From Megaleporinus macrocephalus (lineage: Eukaryota; Chordata; Actinopteri; Characiformes; Anostomidae): a DNA stretch of 64,000 nt. The number at the start of each line of letters is the position of its first letter. Positions within the stretch are counted from its first letter, which is position 1. Below, piece by piece: positions 35,238 through 45,569 of the stretch. Position numbers and translations under genes: made by a program. A model generated the notes under the pieces. That model was not told where the DNA came from and searched no databases. It was given only the letters and a program-made list of their open reading frames with translations. The DNA is taken from the NCBI GenBank assembly GCA_021613375.1, contig CM038719.1, forward strand, positions 35,573,747 to 35,637,746, given 5' to 3'.

Positions 35238-35280
35238 AGGATGCAGCTGCCAGCAGGAGCAGCAGAGATGTCGAGAACAT
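35238..35280 (-). pseudogene. Orphan family A leader exon
   Basis: A complete 43 nt family A leader (MFSTSLLLLLAAAS, GTGAGT donor). Its intron switches at about 35204 to sequence that matches the far-upstream flank of family D genes (compare 23281-23351). No V exon follows; the next gene downstream is the D gene at 34454. It is a recombination scar left by unequal exchange or deletion. Confidence 0.85.
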
Positions 35281-35639
35281 GGTTGGTGTTGAAGTTGGAC
35301 CTGCAGGATGTTTGTTTTTCTCCACAGGGACATATCTTTAAAATACAGAGAGACATCTGGGGGGAAAGGTGCGGCAGGGGTAGGGCTTGTTTACCTAGTG
35401 ACTAATGAGATTTGAAATTATTAATGATATGTGGAGGGTCAGTGTGTGTAGAATTATTTTTAGGGAGTAAATTATTTCTACTAAACATTAACTTTTAATA
35501 CAATATAAATATGACTTGCTCAGTAAACAGAGATTGCCATAGCAAACAAAGTTTGGAGTGAACAGTAAAATTAAGTTTGGTAAAAAAAACCAAGTATATA
35601 CAATGTTATTAATATGTAATGTAAATTATCAATGTACGA

Positions 35640-35932
35640 CGACGTACGATTAGCCACATGTGTTTACACACAGCGGAATTTGACCTCCGCATTTAACCCA
35701 TCCGTGCAGTGAAACACCCACATATACACACACTAGTGAACATACACACTAGGGGGCGGTGAGCACACGTGCCCGGAGCGGTGGGCAGCCCTTATCCACG
35801 GCGCCCGGGGAGCAGTTGGGGTTAGGTGCCTTGCCCAAGGGCACTACAGTCATGACTTGCCGGTCCCAGGGATCGAACCGGCGACCTTCCGGTCACAAGA
35901 CCGGATCCCTAACCTTCAGCCCACGACTGTTA
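35640..35932 (-). repeat. tRNA-derived SINE
   Basis: On the minus strand the 5' head carries GGTTAGGGATCC and a perfect Pol III B box GGTTCGATCCC (complement at 35869-35879). The body follows, with CCTTGGGCAAGGCACCTAAC and TTTCACTGCACGGATGGGTT. The + strand at 35746-35759 carries ACACTAGGGGGCGG, a CTCF-like core. Confidence 0.8.
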
Positions 35933-36187
35933 TTATAAAAATATATGAATATAAAAATATAAATATTTGCGGAACTGTGAAGATTATTTGATTTAAAGTG
36001 GTTTGTTTTCTTGTTGGTTTGAATTAAAGTACAATATTGTTTTTTGTCATACAACCAAGTTCAGTTCAGTGTCATATGTTAAAACATGTCCATTCATTTA
36101 GTTATCAATATTAATTATTTATGTTTACAGCAAAAGAAAGGTTATGTGCCTTAATTTTACAGTAATTTACTGAAATGTGATCATTCG

Positions 36188-37475
36188 ATACTACAGTATG
36201 CTACAGTATACTATACTATAGACCTATATTACAGTATATTATACTATAGACCTATATTACAGTATATTATACAATAGACTTCTACTGCAATTTTCATACT
36301 ATAGACATCTACTATAGGATACTATACTATAGACCTCTATTGCAGTATATTATACAATAGACTTCTACTGCAGTTTTCATACTATAGACATCTACTACAG
36401 TATACTATACTATAGACCTATATTACAGTATATTATACAATAGACTTCTACTGCGGTTTATACTATAAACCTCTACTACAGTATACTATATTATAGACCT
36501 ATATAACAGTATATTATACAATAGACTTCTACTGCGATTTATACTATAAACCTCTACTACAGTATACTATACTATAGACCTCTATCACAGTATATTATAC
36601 AATAGACTTCTACTGCGGTTTATACTATAAACCTCTACTACAGTATACTATACTATAGACCTATATTACAGTATATTATACAATAGACTTCTACTGCGGT
36701 TTATACTATAAACCTCTACTACAGTATACTATACTATAGACCTCTATCACAGTATATTATTCAATAGACTTCTACTGTGGTTTATACTATAAACCTCTAC
36801 TACAGTATACTATACTATAGACCTCTATCACAGTATATTATACAATAGACTTCTACTGCAGTTTTCATACTCTAGACATCTACTATATGATACTATACTA
36901 TAGAACTATATTACAGTATATTATACAATAGACTTCTACTGCGGTTTATACTATAAACCTCTACTACAGTATACTATACTATAGAACTATATTACAGTAT
37001 ATTATACAATAGACTTCTACTGCGGTTTATACTATAAACCTCTACTACAGTATACTATACTATAGACCTCTATCACAGTATATTATTCAATAGACTTCTA
37101 CTGCGGTTTATACTATAAACCTCTACTACAGTATGCTATACTATAGACCTCTATCACAGTATATTATACAATAGACTTCTACTGCAGTTTTCATACTCTA
37201 GACATCTACTATAGGATACTATACTATAGACCTCTATCACAGTATATTATACAATAGACTTCTACTGCGGTTTATACTATAAACCTCTACTACAGTATAC
37301 TATACTATAGACCTCTATCACAGTATATTATACAATAGACTTCTACTGCAGTTTTCATACTATAGACATCTACTATAGTATACTATACTATAGACCTCTA
37401 TTACAGTATATTATACAAGAATACTACAGTATTCTGTACTAAAGATCTATACTACATTGTACTATACTACTGATC
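36188..37475. repeat. Minisatellite array 2, 76 bp higher-order repeat
   Basis: About 1.3 kb of tandem repeats. A 76 bp unit, made of three related 25 bp subunits (TATACTATAGACCTCTATCA with CAG; TTATACAATAGACTTCTACT; TATACTATAAACCTCTACTA with CAG), recurs many times, with some units replaced by a variant containing CAGTTTTCATACT. Homologous to 21590-22195. Confidence 0.95.
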
Positions 37476-37915
37476 TGTACTATATGAGCTCAGCTACCGC
37501 AATTTGCAACAAATTTGCAACAAAGCAAAATATTAAAACAGAAATTACTGCACATTTTGCTTGGCCATGTCACAATATCAGAACATTTTACACATCGTTT
37601 CACACATAATTTACTCATACATAGCCAAAAACCAGCGACATAGCCAAACACCAGCTGTTCCTATAATCAATAAAAAGTTTTATTAACATATCAAGGTTTC
37701 AGCAGTTGAACAGCATTAATTAAATTAAACAGCAAACTTTTAAAAAGGTTTAACACACCAAAACCTGAATAATGAAAAAAACACTGAAATTATTTTATAA
37801 TTAAACTGTTTAGACAATTTTTACACAAGCTTAGTGTCCAATTTTTTTTTTTTTTGCTTAATTTGATAAAATTGTCTCAGTGCTGTTTGTCCTCCTCTGT
37901 AAATGAATGAGGGAG

Positions 37916-37954
37916 TGTTTTTGTACAGCTCTGTCACTGTTTTCTATCACTGTG
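37916..37954 (-). other. 23-RSS of VH D 37955
   Basis: Heptamer CACAGTG at 37948-37954, 23 bp spacer, nonamer ACAAAAACA at 37916-37924. Confidence 0.95.
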
Positions 37955-38385
37955 AGTATCTAGCACAATAATACACAGCAGTGTCTTCACTCTTCAGACT
38001 GTTCATCTGTAAGTACAGCTGACTGCTGGAGTCGGATCTGGAGATGGTAAATCTTCCTTGCACTGACTGGGAATAAGCGATGGGTGAGCTGGAAGTGCCA
38101 ATATATGCAACCCATTCCAGTCCTTTTCCAGGAACCTGTCTGACCACAGCTGCCCAGTAGCTACTGAGGGTGAATCCAGATGCTGTACAGGTCAGTTTAT
38201 GGGACTCTCCAGGTTTTTTAACCACAGCTTCAGACTGGATAAAGGTCTGACAGAGAACTCCTGTGGAAAAGATATCTGTGAATACAAGCAGTGCTGGAAT
38301 ATAATACAACCAACTCCAATACAGGTTCCTGAACCTCACCGTGTAGAAACACTGCTATCAACAGCAGATTCACAACAAGCTCCAT
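37955..38385 (-). CDS. IGHV: IGHV segment, family D (Trp41 to Val)
   Basis: Leader exon 38340-38385 joins in phase to V exon 37955-38260. Product: [73 protein letters not shown]. Third D gene and third with Val for the framework-2 Trp. It also has Val for Ala in QAPGKG. Otherwise intact. The octamer-like ATGCAAAC is at 38479-38486. Confidence 0.92.
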
Positions 38386-38478
38386 AGTTTAGAGATCTTC
38401 CTTATTTCAAAGCTGTGCAATCAGACAGTGTGTCTTGTAGAAGTTGAAGGTTCAGTGTGACATATAAGAGGAAGATGA

Positions 38479-38486
38479 GTTTGCAT
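38479..38486 (-). promoter_or_regulatory. Octamer-like element of VH 37955
   Basis: The minus strand reads ATGCAAAC (7 of 8), 94 bp upstream of the leader ATG. Confidence 0.75.
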
Positions 38487-38859
38487 GGATCCTCCTCACT
38501 GACTTCACTCACCAATGAAGAACCTGAGAACACCAGCTCACTATCCACAGATCACTAGATATATAAAACAGTAGAGGTGATAATGAGTTGTAGAGACGTT
38601 TTACTCCAAATTCATCTCTTTTAAGTCAGTACAGTTCAGAAATATCTTTAAAATCAAATCTGTCATTGACAATGTTGCAGTTTTGAGGTTATTAAATACA
38701 GTTAAATTCTTCATTATAGGTAATCAATAGCAGGTTGTTGCACTGGAAGCGTTATAAAGAATGTTTTTAATAAAATTATTTAATAAATAGAATTGTACTG
38801 ATCTATTATGCTGTCAAAATATGCTTATTTGAAATTGTAATGCTTGGCGTGTGTCTGCT

Positions 38860-38950
38860 GAATATAAACTTTTTTAAAATAGTGACATTGTTCCAGACAG
38901 AAAGCTTTTATTTGATCAGCAAACTTTATATATATACAACTTTATATGTA

Positions 38951-38984
<34 letters not shown>

Positions 38985-39160
38985 TTAAACAATACAGTAA
39001 GTAATGCTTTTACATACGTCAGTGTGTTTATTTAACCCTTTATAAGTTTCTCCTTGTGGAAACAACCCAGTATTATTTACAGTTCTCATCTAATACCTGC
39101 TTTGACTGCTCAGTACTTCATTAAGCTAAATCAAGATTGCTGCTACGGCTGAATACATTT
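38860..39160 (-). repeat. Dispersed repeat R1, inverted copy
   Basis: Complement of the R1 block (CTGCTCAGTACTTCATTAAG, AACAACCCAGTATTATTTAC), with an AT/T-rich stretch at 38930-38985. Confidence 0.65.
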
Positions 39161-39645
39161 ATACAATATTATTACCTACTTCATTTAAAACAAGATATTT
39201 ATGCTACTTTGTATTGTATTTATGCTCATTTACATCTGTTCAAATGATTGTTTTCATTTATACTCAAGTATAAGTACACATTTATCACTACAGTCACTAC
39301 AGTAAGAGTACTTTCATGTAATTAAGAATTTTCAGTACTCTTGCCATCCCTGGTTACCCCCAATATTGGTAACTGTGTTGTGATGCATTACTGCCAAGAA
39401 AACCAGATGATAGATATCATAATATTTGATATAATAACAGCAAAACAGAGAATGCTTAGCAAAAATTAACAAGTGACATAAACTGTCATGACATTGCATC
39501 TGTCATCATAGTACTGGTAACAGGAACATAACTGAACATAATCAGTCATGACATATATCTGGTATTTGTACGTATGTAATGGAGGGCATAAGATAAAAGT
39601 AAATGTGAAGAAGAACTCTGAGATGATCATGTGAGGTGTTGAGGG

Positions 39646-39684
39646 TGTTTTTGTTCAGGTCTGCTGGCTGCTTGTAATGCTGTG
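39646..39684 (-). other. 23-RSS of VH E pseudogene, heptamer CACAGCA
   Basis: Heptamer CACAGCA at 39678-39684, 23 bp spacer, nonamer ACAAAAACA at 39646-39654. Confidence 0.88.
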
Positions 39685-40117
39685 TCTGTCTGGCGCAGTA
39701 ATAAACAGCTGTGTCCTCAGACTGAAAGTTCTGGCCTCGTAAAAACACGGTGCTGCTGGACGTGTCCTGGCTGAAGCTGATCTTGCTCTTGACTGCATCT
39801 TTGGTGTTAGTGCCACCACTGCTACACAGATATCCCAGCCATTCCAGAGCTTTTCCAGCAGACTGCCGTATCTAGTGAAGACAGTAGCTTGACACTGAGA
39901 TCTTGCAGGAGATGGAGAACTGTTCTCCTGGCTTTACAACCACAGGAGCAGACTGAGTGAGCTCCACACAGTCTACACCACCTGAAAACAACAAGAACAT
40001 CAGAACATGGTGTCAGAACACGTATACATTTTCAGTTCAAACTGATCCAAACTGGTGTAATTTACTTGTACTGTATGCAGCTGTTAGCAGTAGCGGTAGG
40101 AACACTGAACGGATCAT
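39685..40117 (-). pseudogene. IGHV: IGHV pseudogene, family E (stop at Trp codon)
   Basis: Leader exon 40066-40117 (MIRSVFLPLLLTAAYST; donor taken as GTAAAT, with GTACAA 6 nt earlier in the same phase) and V exon 39685-39981. The reading VDCVELTQSAPVVVKPGEQF runs on, but the framework-2 Trp codon is TAG (complement at 39872-39874) where VH 63710 has TGG. The rest, including CDR1 and CDR2 Cys and [11 protein letters not shown], is open. A single point mutation separates it from an intact frame. Octamer and RSS are preserved. Confidence 0.92.
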
Positions 40118-40211
40118 TGTTGTTTTGTGTTACTCCAAACCAAATGAAGCTGCTCTTCTCCTCCTCAGCAACACAAGCAAACCTTTCTTATGTATGTGGG
40201 GCAGGTGGAGC

Positions 40212-40219
40212 ATTTGCAT
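40212..40219 (-). promoter_or_regulatory. Octamer of VH E pseudogene
   Basis: Perfect ATGCAAAT on the minus strand, 95 bp upstream of the leader ATG. Confidence 0.8.
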
Positions 40220-40239
40220 ATGTTAAGTACACTGGGTTT

Positions 40240-41040
40240 CATCCTTCATCTTTCCTCTTCTCATTTTCTTTAGCAAAACCTTTCCATATGATTTTCAGAA
40301 CTCTACTCTTTCTTTTGTTACAGCTCCATAATTCCAACTTGTACATGACATCCTGAAAGCTGTGCGTATGAAGTTAACATCACTGTCCAAACAAAACTGC
40401 AGCTATAGCCCATAGAGTCAACTTTCATTGAAAGTATGGAAAATATCTCAAAAGTGTTGTTTTCAAAAAAAGGTTCCTTGCTAAATTGTTTTTGGCTATT
40501 AAAGGGGTTAATTGTATGTTTAAGTTTGCTAGAATAGATTTAAATGCTTAAATTTTCTCATATGGTGCATCTTTATTCACTCTTGGTCTGAAACACACTG
40601 TTAGAGCTCCTATGTTTTTAAGCCCCACCTCCTGATGAGCCCAATGTGCTCTGATTGGCCCACTCTTTTTTTTCTGACTCGGCGTCCTGCTTACAGTAGC
40701 ACCAGTTGTGCTGTATAAGTTTAAGCCAGAGTCCGATCCTGAAAGTCTGGTAGAATGACTCTACTAGAATGGTAGATCCAACTTTTCTTAACTAGACTCG
40801 TGTAGGATGTTTCAGAGTGGCACGACTGGACTGATTTAACTCTCCCCTTTAAACCAAACTAAATATTCAATTATAATTATTTAGCTTGCTCTAAAATTCA
40901 GTTGTCATAACTACAGGAAATTCACAAGGAGGGTGCTGTCTTGTGAAAATCACATTAAAACCAAAATACTTGTATTTTTGTATATAATTACACTTGCTAA
41001 GTAGCAACACTTTATTTAAAAAGTAGACTTAACTTTCATT
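40240..41040. repeat. Paralogue of 23.4-23.7 plus 27.1-27.8 kb
   Basis: Continuous here, while the other copy is split by the LINE at 23753-27100. The stretch 41040-41430 shows nothing more. Confidence 0.7.
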
Positions 41041-41679
41041 TACCTAAATATCTATTAAGTCAATCTTAAATTTCTTGATCCCACTTCAACCCCAAAACTT
41101 AACCTCACCCTGAAACCTAAACCTAACCCTCACACTGGTCCTAATCCTCATCCTAGGACTGTTGCAGTTCTATACATCTATAGATGCGTCTAAGGGATAG
41201 AATATTTTTAGATAATTTCTATATAATCTGTTGGGGACTGTCCAAACAAAGTGGAACTCTGGGCTGATATTTCTGTCTATTTGTGTCCATTTTATCTTAT
41301 AATCACCACCCGGTCTCCTAGACCAAATATTTCAATGTTTTTAATTTAACAACCACTGACTTGTTTTTGATTTGTGACATTAAAAGGTAGATTGTGGAGT
41401 GATGCAAATGATTTTACAATGGAATCCGATTGGTTTCATGGCCAAGCAGCTGCATCCAAGCCTTACATCACCAAGTGCAATGCAAAGTGCTGGATGCAGT
41501 GGTGTGAAGCACACAGTCACTTGACTCTAGAGCAGTGGAGACTGAGTCTGGGTTTGGCGGTTGACAGGAGAACGGTACTTGTCTGATTGCATTGTGCTGA
41601 GTGTTAAGTTTGGTGGAGGGGGGATTATGGTGCGTGGTCTCTTCCAGTTCCAGTGAAAGGAACTTTTAATGCTTGTAAC

Positions 41680-42264
41680 TAGGGCTGGGTATCGCCACTG
41701 ATTTCCTGGATTGATTCGATCCCGATTCACAAGGTCCCAATTCAATTCGATTTCCGATTCGATTCAATTCAATATCGATTCATTTAGGGATATTTCAGTT
41801 ACAATAATATGTTTTGTTTGAATATGAAAAGAGATTTTCAGAGAACTAATGTGATAAACGTACAAGGAACACTCAACCTACCATTACTAAAAACGTTAGT
41901 GTTAATATGTTCACCGTATTCGCCACACCCACTTTCAAGCGTGTATTTGTTCCGCCTTTGTGTTAGAGCTTTATTTATTTTGTACTCTCGGAAGGTGTAG
42001 ACGGTTCGGCAATTAAAAACTTCAAAAGTAGTGAAGCGTATCAGTACCTGCATAGTGGGAAGGTTGGCCGTGCACGCCTACACAAAGACAGTGAGTTTAT
42101 ATTTCTGAAAGCCGGTGTAAGTCCAGCCAGCTGCCTGAGCCACTTTGCGTGGGTGTTGGAATCCTAATTTTAAAGATCGATCTCGGGTTTATACAAATCG
42201 ATATCGGATTATTCAAATGAAGATTGATTTGAATCGAAAAATACATTTTTTAAACCCACCCCTA
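41680..42264. mobile_element. hAT-like non-autonomous element
   Basis: 585 bp with inverted ends TAGGGCTGGGT and ACCCACCCCTA and an exact 8 bp target duplication CTTGTAAC (41672-41679 and 42265-42272), the size expected for hAT. No transposase. A partial relative, sharing CACACCCACTTTCAAGC and GTGAGTTTATATTTCTGAAA, lies at 46480-46810. Confidence 0.85.
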
Positions 42265-42520
42265 CTTGTAACGATCACTTTAAGTGCCTTAGACTCTTAG
42301 GCTCTAGCTTGTAGTCTGTACGTTCTGCCTACTGATGTTATCCTGGATTGTGATGATGTTGAATGTGGGTGTTCCCCAGCCCAATAAATAGTCTCCATTG
42401 CACCGCATCTGCTGTCTCCTGTGTGTTTCCTCTGAAGGACAGGGCGAGTACCTAACCATGGAGTAGCATCTCTCTCCTCAAGAGCATTCGCCCCACCAAG
42501 CATCCATCACACTATTTAGC
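42265..42520. mobile_element. Unclassified insertion inside the Tc1 element
   Basis: About 255 bp with no match to a transposase, breaking the Tc1 frame between ATGCTT and AGCATAC. It contains AATAAA near 42384 and a GC-richer 3' half, and may be a solo LTR, but no clean TG...CA ends or duplication were found. The hAT-like element inserted at or in its left edge. Confidence 0.4.
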
Positions 42521-43129
42521 ATACTAAGAGTCTTTTGGACAATTTCGTGCTCCAAACATTTTGGCAACAGTTTGGGGACGGTCCCTTCCTGTACCAACAT
42601 GACTGCATACCAGTGCACAAAGCTGCTCCATAAAGACATGAATGAACGAGTTTGGTGTGGAAGAGTCCTGACCTCAATCCGATAGAACACTTTTGGGATG
42701 AATTAGAGCAGAGACTGCGAGCCAGGCCAACAAATGTTCCCATAAACACACTCCTAAACTGTGTGGAGAGACTTCCCAGAAGCTGTTATAGCTGCAAAGG
42801 GTGGGCAGACATTATATTAAACCCTATGGATTAAGAATGGGATGTTTATATGCATCTAAAAGACAGATGAGCGAATACTGGCAGTATAGTGTATGCTGTG
42901 TTGAGTTGCCATGATAAATGATGTTGAGTAATGTGAAACTGCCATGTTAACATTACCAGTAATGGTTAAAACATGTATTGTAAGTAGACTATACTTACTA
43001 CTAGCAAAAATTAGGTTGTCCTGACAAATACTAGTAATGGTACATGACACTGTTGGCATTTTTGATGAAAAGTGAAAATAGTTTTAAAGATGAAAATAGT
43101 TTATTAGTTGTATTTGAGTGTTGGCTCTG

Positions 43130-43168
43130 GGTTTTTGTAAGGCGTGTACATCAGTTAGAGTCACTGTG
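43130..43168 (-). other. 23-RSS of VH A 43169
   Basis: Heptamer CACAGTG at 43162-43168, 23 bp spacer, nonamer ACAAAAACC at 43130-43138. Confidence 0.95.
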
Positions 43169-43605
43169 ACTCTCTCGCACAGTAATACACAGCTGTGTCT
43201 TCAGTCTGCAGATTCTGTCCTTGTAATGTTATTGTGTTGGTTCCAGTGTTTCTGGAGATGCTGAACCTGCTTTTAAGTTTATCACTGTAATATAGGCTCC
43301 CACCGCTACTAATAAGTCCAATCCACTCCAGACCTTTTCCTGCAGGCTGTCTGATCCAGCCTGTCCAGTAACTGCTAACTGAATATGAAACCTTGCAGTT
43401 GATGGTCAGACTCTGGCCTGGACGAACCACCATGGAAGCAGGTTGAGTCAGTTCATAACAGTGAACACCTGTAGATCAGAAATATATAAAGTTATTATAG
43501 TTTAAAATATTACTCACTAACATTCTGACTGAGTGAAATGTGTTTATTACTAAATCACTCACAGGACGCAGCTGCCAGCAGGAGCAGTAGAGATGTAGAG
43601 AACAT
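43169..43605 (-). CDS. IGHV: IGHV segment, family A
   Basis: Leader exon 43563-43605 joins in phase to V exon 43169-43468. Product: [66 protein letters not shown]. First A gene of the tandem A-B duplication; its partner VH 47546 differs by few residues. All hallmarks are intact. Confidence 0.95.
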
Positions 43606-43676
43606 GGTTTGAGATGAAGTGTGAGCTGTGAGATCTTCTCTGTTCCTCTCAGCTTAATAGAGAGTTTGGGGTGAGA

Positions 43677-43684
43677 ATTTGCTT
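43677..43684 (-). promoter_or_regulatory. Octamer-like element of VH 43169
   Basis: The minus strand reads AAGCAAAT (7 of 8), 72 bp upstream of the leader ATG. Confidence 0.65.
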
Positions 43685-44371
43685 ATCTAGTGATGCATGA
43701 CAGGAAAAGCTTTTTAATAAATTGAGCACAGGATGGTCATTTAATGCGTTGCATGTGAAGAATGTCCCTGTTTTAATAACATAATATAAACAAAGTATAC
43801 AAGGATTATGAATAACCTCTTAACACTGACATAATGCATCAGACCATCCTGTCTAAGGTTCACTGGCCTAAACAAAGCCACACACTGATTCTGTTAATCT
43901 TTCATATTGTGGCTTCGCATGAGAATCATTGGCCCAGCTTTCAGATATACACTAAATTCAGGTGTTTCATTCAGTCTTATTAACACAGGTGTATAAAATC
44001 AAGCACCTAGCCATGCAATCTGCCTTTACAGACACAATCCACAGCAACTACACAGACCATGTAAAGTTACAGAGCTGGTTCAGCGAGTGCTTCAGGCTCA
44101 CAACACTGTACTGAGTCATTTTCACAAACTGCAAATAGAACTAGAATCCAGGCCTCCCACAAAATTAACAGAGAAATAAACAATTTAGATATACAAATTA
44201 AACTGTAAACTGCAAACATAGAAAAAGTTTGACCCATTAATTTCCATGCCATTTGTTTAAAAATAAAATTAAAATTTCTGTTCGAAAATTATATATATTT
44301 TTAAATTTTAATATAAAAGTGTTTTCTGACCATTTTTTGACCATTTTTCTTTTCAAAATCTCCTTATTTTC

Positions 44372-44376
<5 letters not shown>

Positions 44377-44428
<52 letters not shown>
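44377..44428. repeat. AT microsatellite
   Basis: (AT)n run immediately beside the MITE at 44435. The stretch 43700-44370 shows no other feature. Confidence 0.95.
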
Positions 44429-44432
<4 letters not shown>

Positions 44433-44434
44433 TA

Positions 44435-44868
44435 CACTACCGCTTGGGATCAGGGTGACATTTTCTTGTTTTCAATGGAGTTGCCTTTCTTCCTTAACAC
44501 AACAATGGACTGACGGGTCTCTAAAAAGACTGCTGATGCTTCAGATACTAAACTAACCTAGAATGTTGTGCTCCCTTTTATGATCACAATTGAACAAGAG
44601 TGTCCTAACAACCAATTAGCCCAATAACATCCTTAACTTGGATTGGCGGCTGTACCAGGAGATTTAGACAGAGGACTGAGAATTGCTGATAAAAGGACTA
44701 TATGCAAAATAAGCCTCTATACAAAAAAAAAGACTTTAAAACAAACATTTTTATTCTTTAAAAATCATCTGATACACTTACATTAATTGTGAAATGGACA
44801 ATATTGTTTGTGAATTGCATGAAAATTACATAAATTCTAAAGTGATCCTAAACTTTTGATCGGTAGTA
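44435..44868. mobile_element. Tc1-type MITE, copy 2
   Basis: Begins CACTACCGCTT and ends AAACTTTTGATCGGTAGT, inverted termini of the same family as 27943-28420. No transposase. It lies 65 bp from the RSS of VH 44972. Confidence 0.8.
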
Positions 44869-44932
44869 TATATATATATCTATATGTATATGTATACATC
44901 ACATACTCTTAATATAAAGTGTTACCCTCTCT

Positions 44933-44971
44933 AGTTTTTGTACAGCTGTCTGTATGAGTTCCACCAGAGTG
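44933..44971 (-). other. RSS of VH B 44972, diverged heptamer CACTCTG
   Basis: Heptamer CACTCTG at 44965-44971 (two changes from CACAGTG, first three bases kept), 23 bp spacer, nonamer ACAAAAACT at 44933-44941. Confidence 0.85.
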
Positions 44972-45399
44972 AATATCTCTAGCACAGTAATACACTGCAG
45001 TGTCTTCAGGCTTCAGTTGACTCATATGCAGGTAGAAGTTAGAACTGTCCTTGGATGCTGTGAATCTGCCCTGAACTGTCTGGGCTGAGCTTTTGACAGA
45101 GTCTGTATAATAGAATAGAATCCATTCCAGTCCTTTTCCAGCAGCCTGTCTGACCCAGTACATATTATAGCTGCCCACACTGAACCCACTGCAGGCACAG
45201 GTCAGTTTGTGAGACCCACCTGGAGCCACTGTTACTGACCCCTCGAACTGTGTGAGAACAACCTGAGAGTGGACGCCTGAACAGAGACATAAAGAAACAG
45301 CAGGTTAAATATGATAATGTATTAATATGGATTCTCAATGAGAGAGATTACAGACTCACAGCCTGCAATTAGCAGCAGCAGTAAAGATGTGAGGAACAT
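44972..45399 (-). CDS. IGHV: IGHV segment, family B, weak RSS
   Basis: Leader exon 45360-45399 joins in phase to V exon 44972-45276. Product: [20 protein letters not shown] (Phe replaces the family Ser), [48 protein letters not shown]. The exon is open from acceptor to heptamer. An ORF starting at 45229 is only an internal piece. The diverged heptamer may lower its use. Tandem partner of VH 49399. Confidence 0.92.
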
Positions 45400-45483
45400 A
45401 TTGTTTATGGAACTGGAGCTGGTTAGAGTTACCAGAAAGCTGGAGATCCTCTCCGTTTACTGTACATATATGTAATAAATATG

Positions 45484-45491
45484 ATTTGCAT
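45484..45491 (-). promoter_or_regulatory. Octamer of VH 44972
   Basis: Perfect ATGCAAAT on the minus strand, 85 bp upstream of the leader ATG. Confidence 0.85.
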
Positions 45492-45554
45492 AACAAGTCA
45501 CTGTGAAAAACTGACTCACCGAGTACAATGGACAGGTTTGCTTCATGAGTGAAG

Positions 45555-45569
45555 GGCGCACTCTACTGG
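45555..45569 (-). promoter_or_regulatory. CTCF-like motif upstream of VH 44972
   Basis: The minus strand reads CCAGTAGAGTGCGCC, one mismatch to the CTCF core, 64 bp upstream of the octamer. Confidence 0.5.

Larger units (their letters stand above)
41434..42891 (+). mobile_element. Tc1-like element, 5' truncated, with nested insertions
   Basis: Plus-strand transposase pieces: 41440-41660 (AAASKPYITKCNAKCW region, followed by [15 protein letters not shown] in the neighbouring frame) and 42530-42840 (PDLNPIEHFWDELEQRLRAR). The right end GCGAATACTGGCAGTATAGTG at about 42871-42891 is a Tc1-type terminus followed by TA. The two coding pieces are separated by the insertions at 41680-42264 and about 42265-42520. 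The left terminus is missing. Confidence 0.85.
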
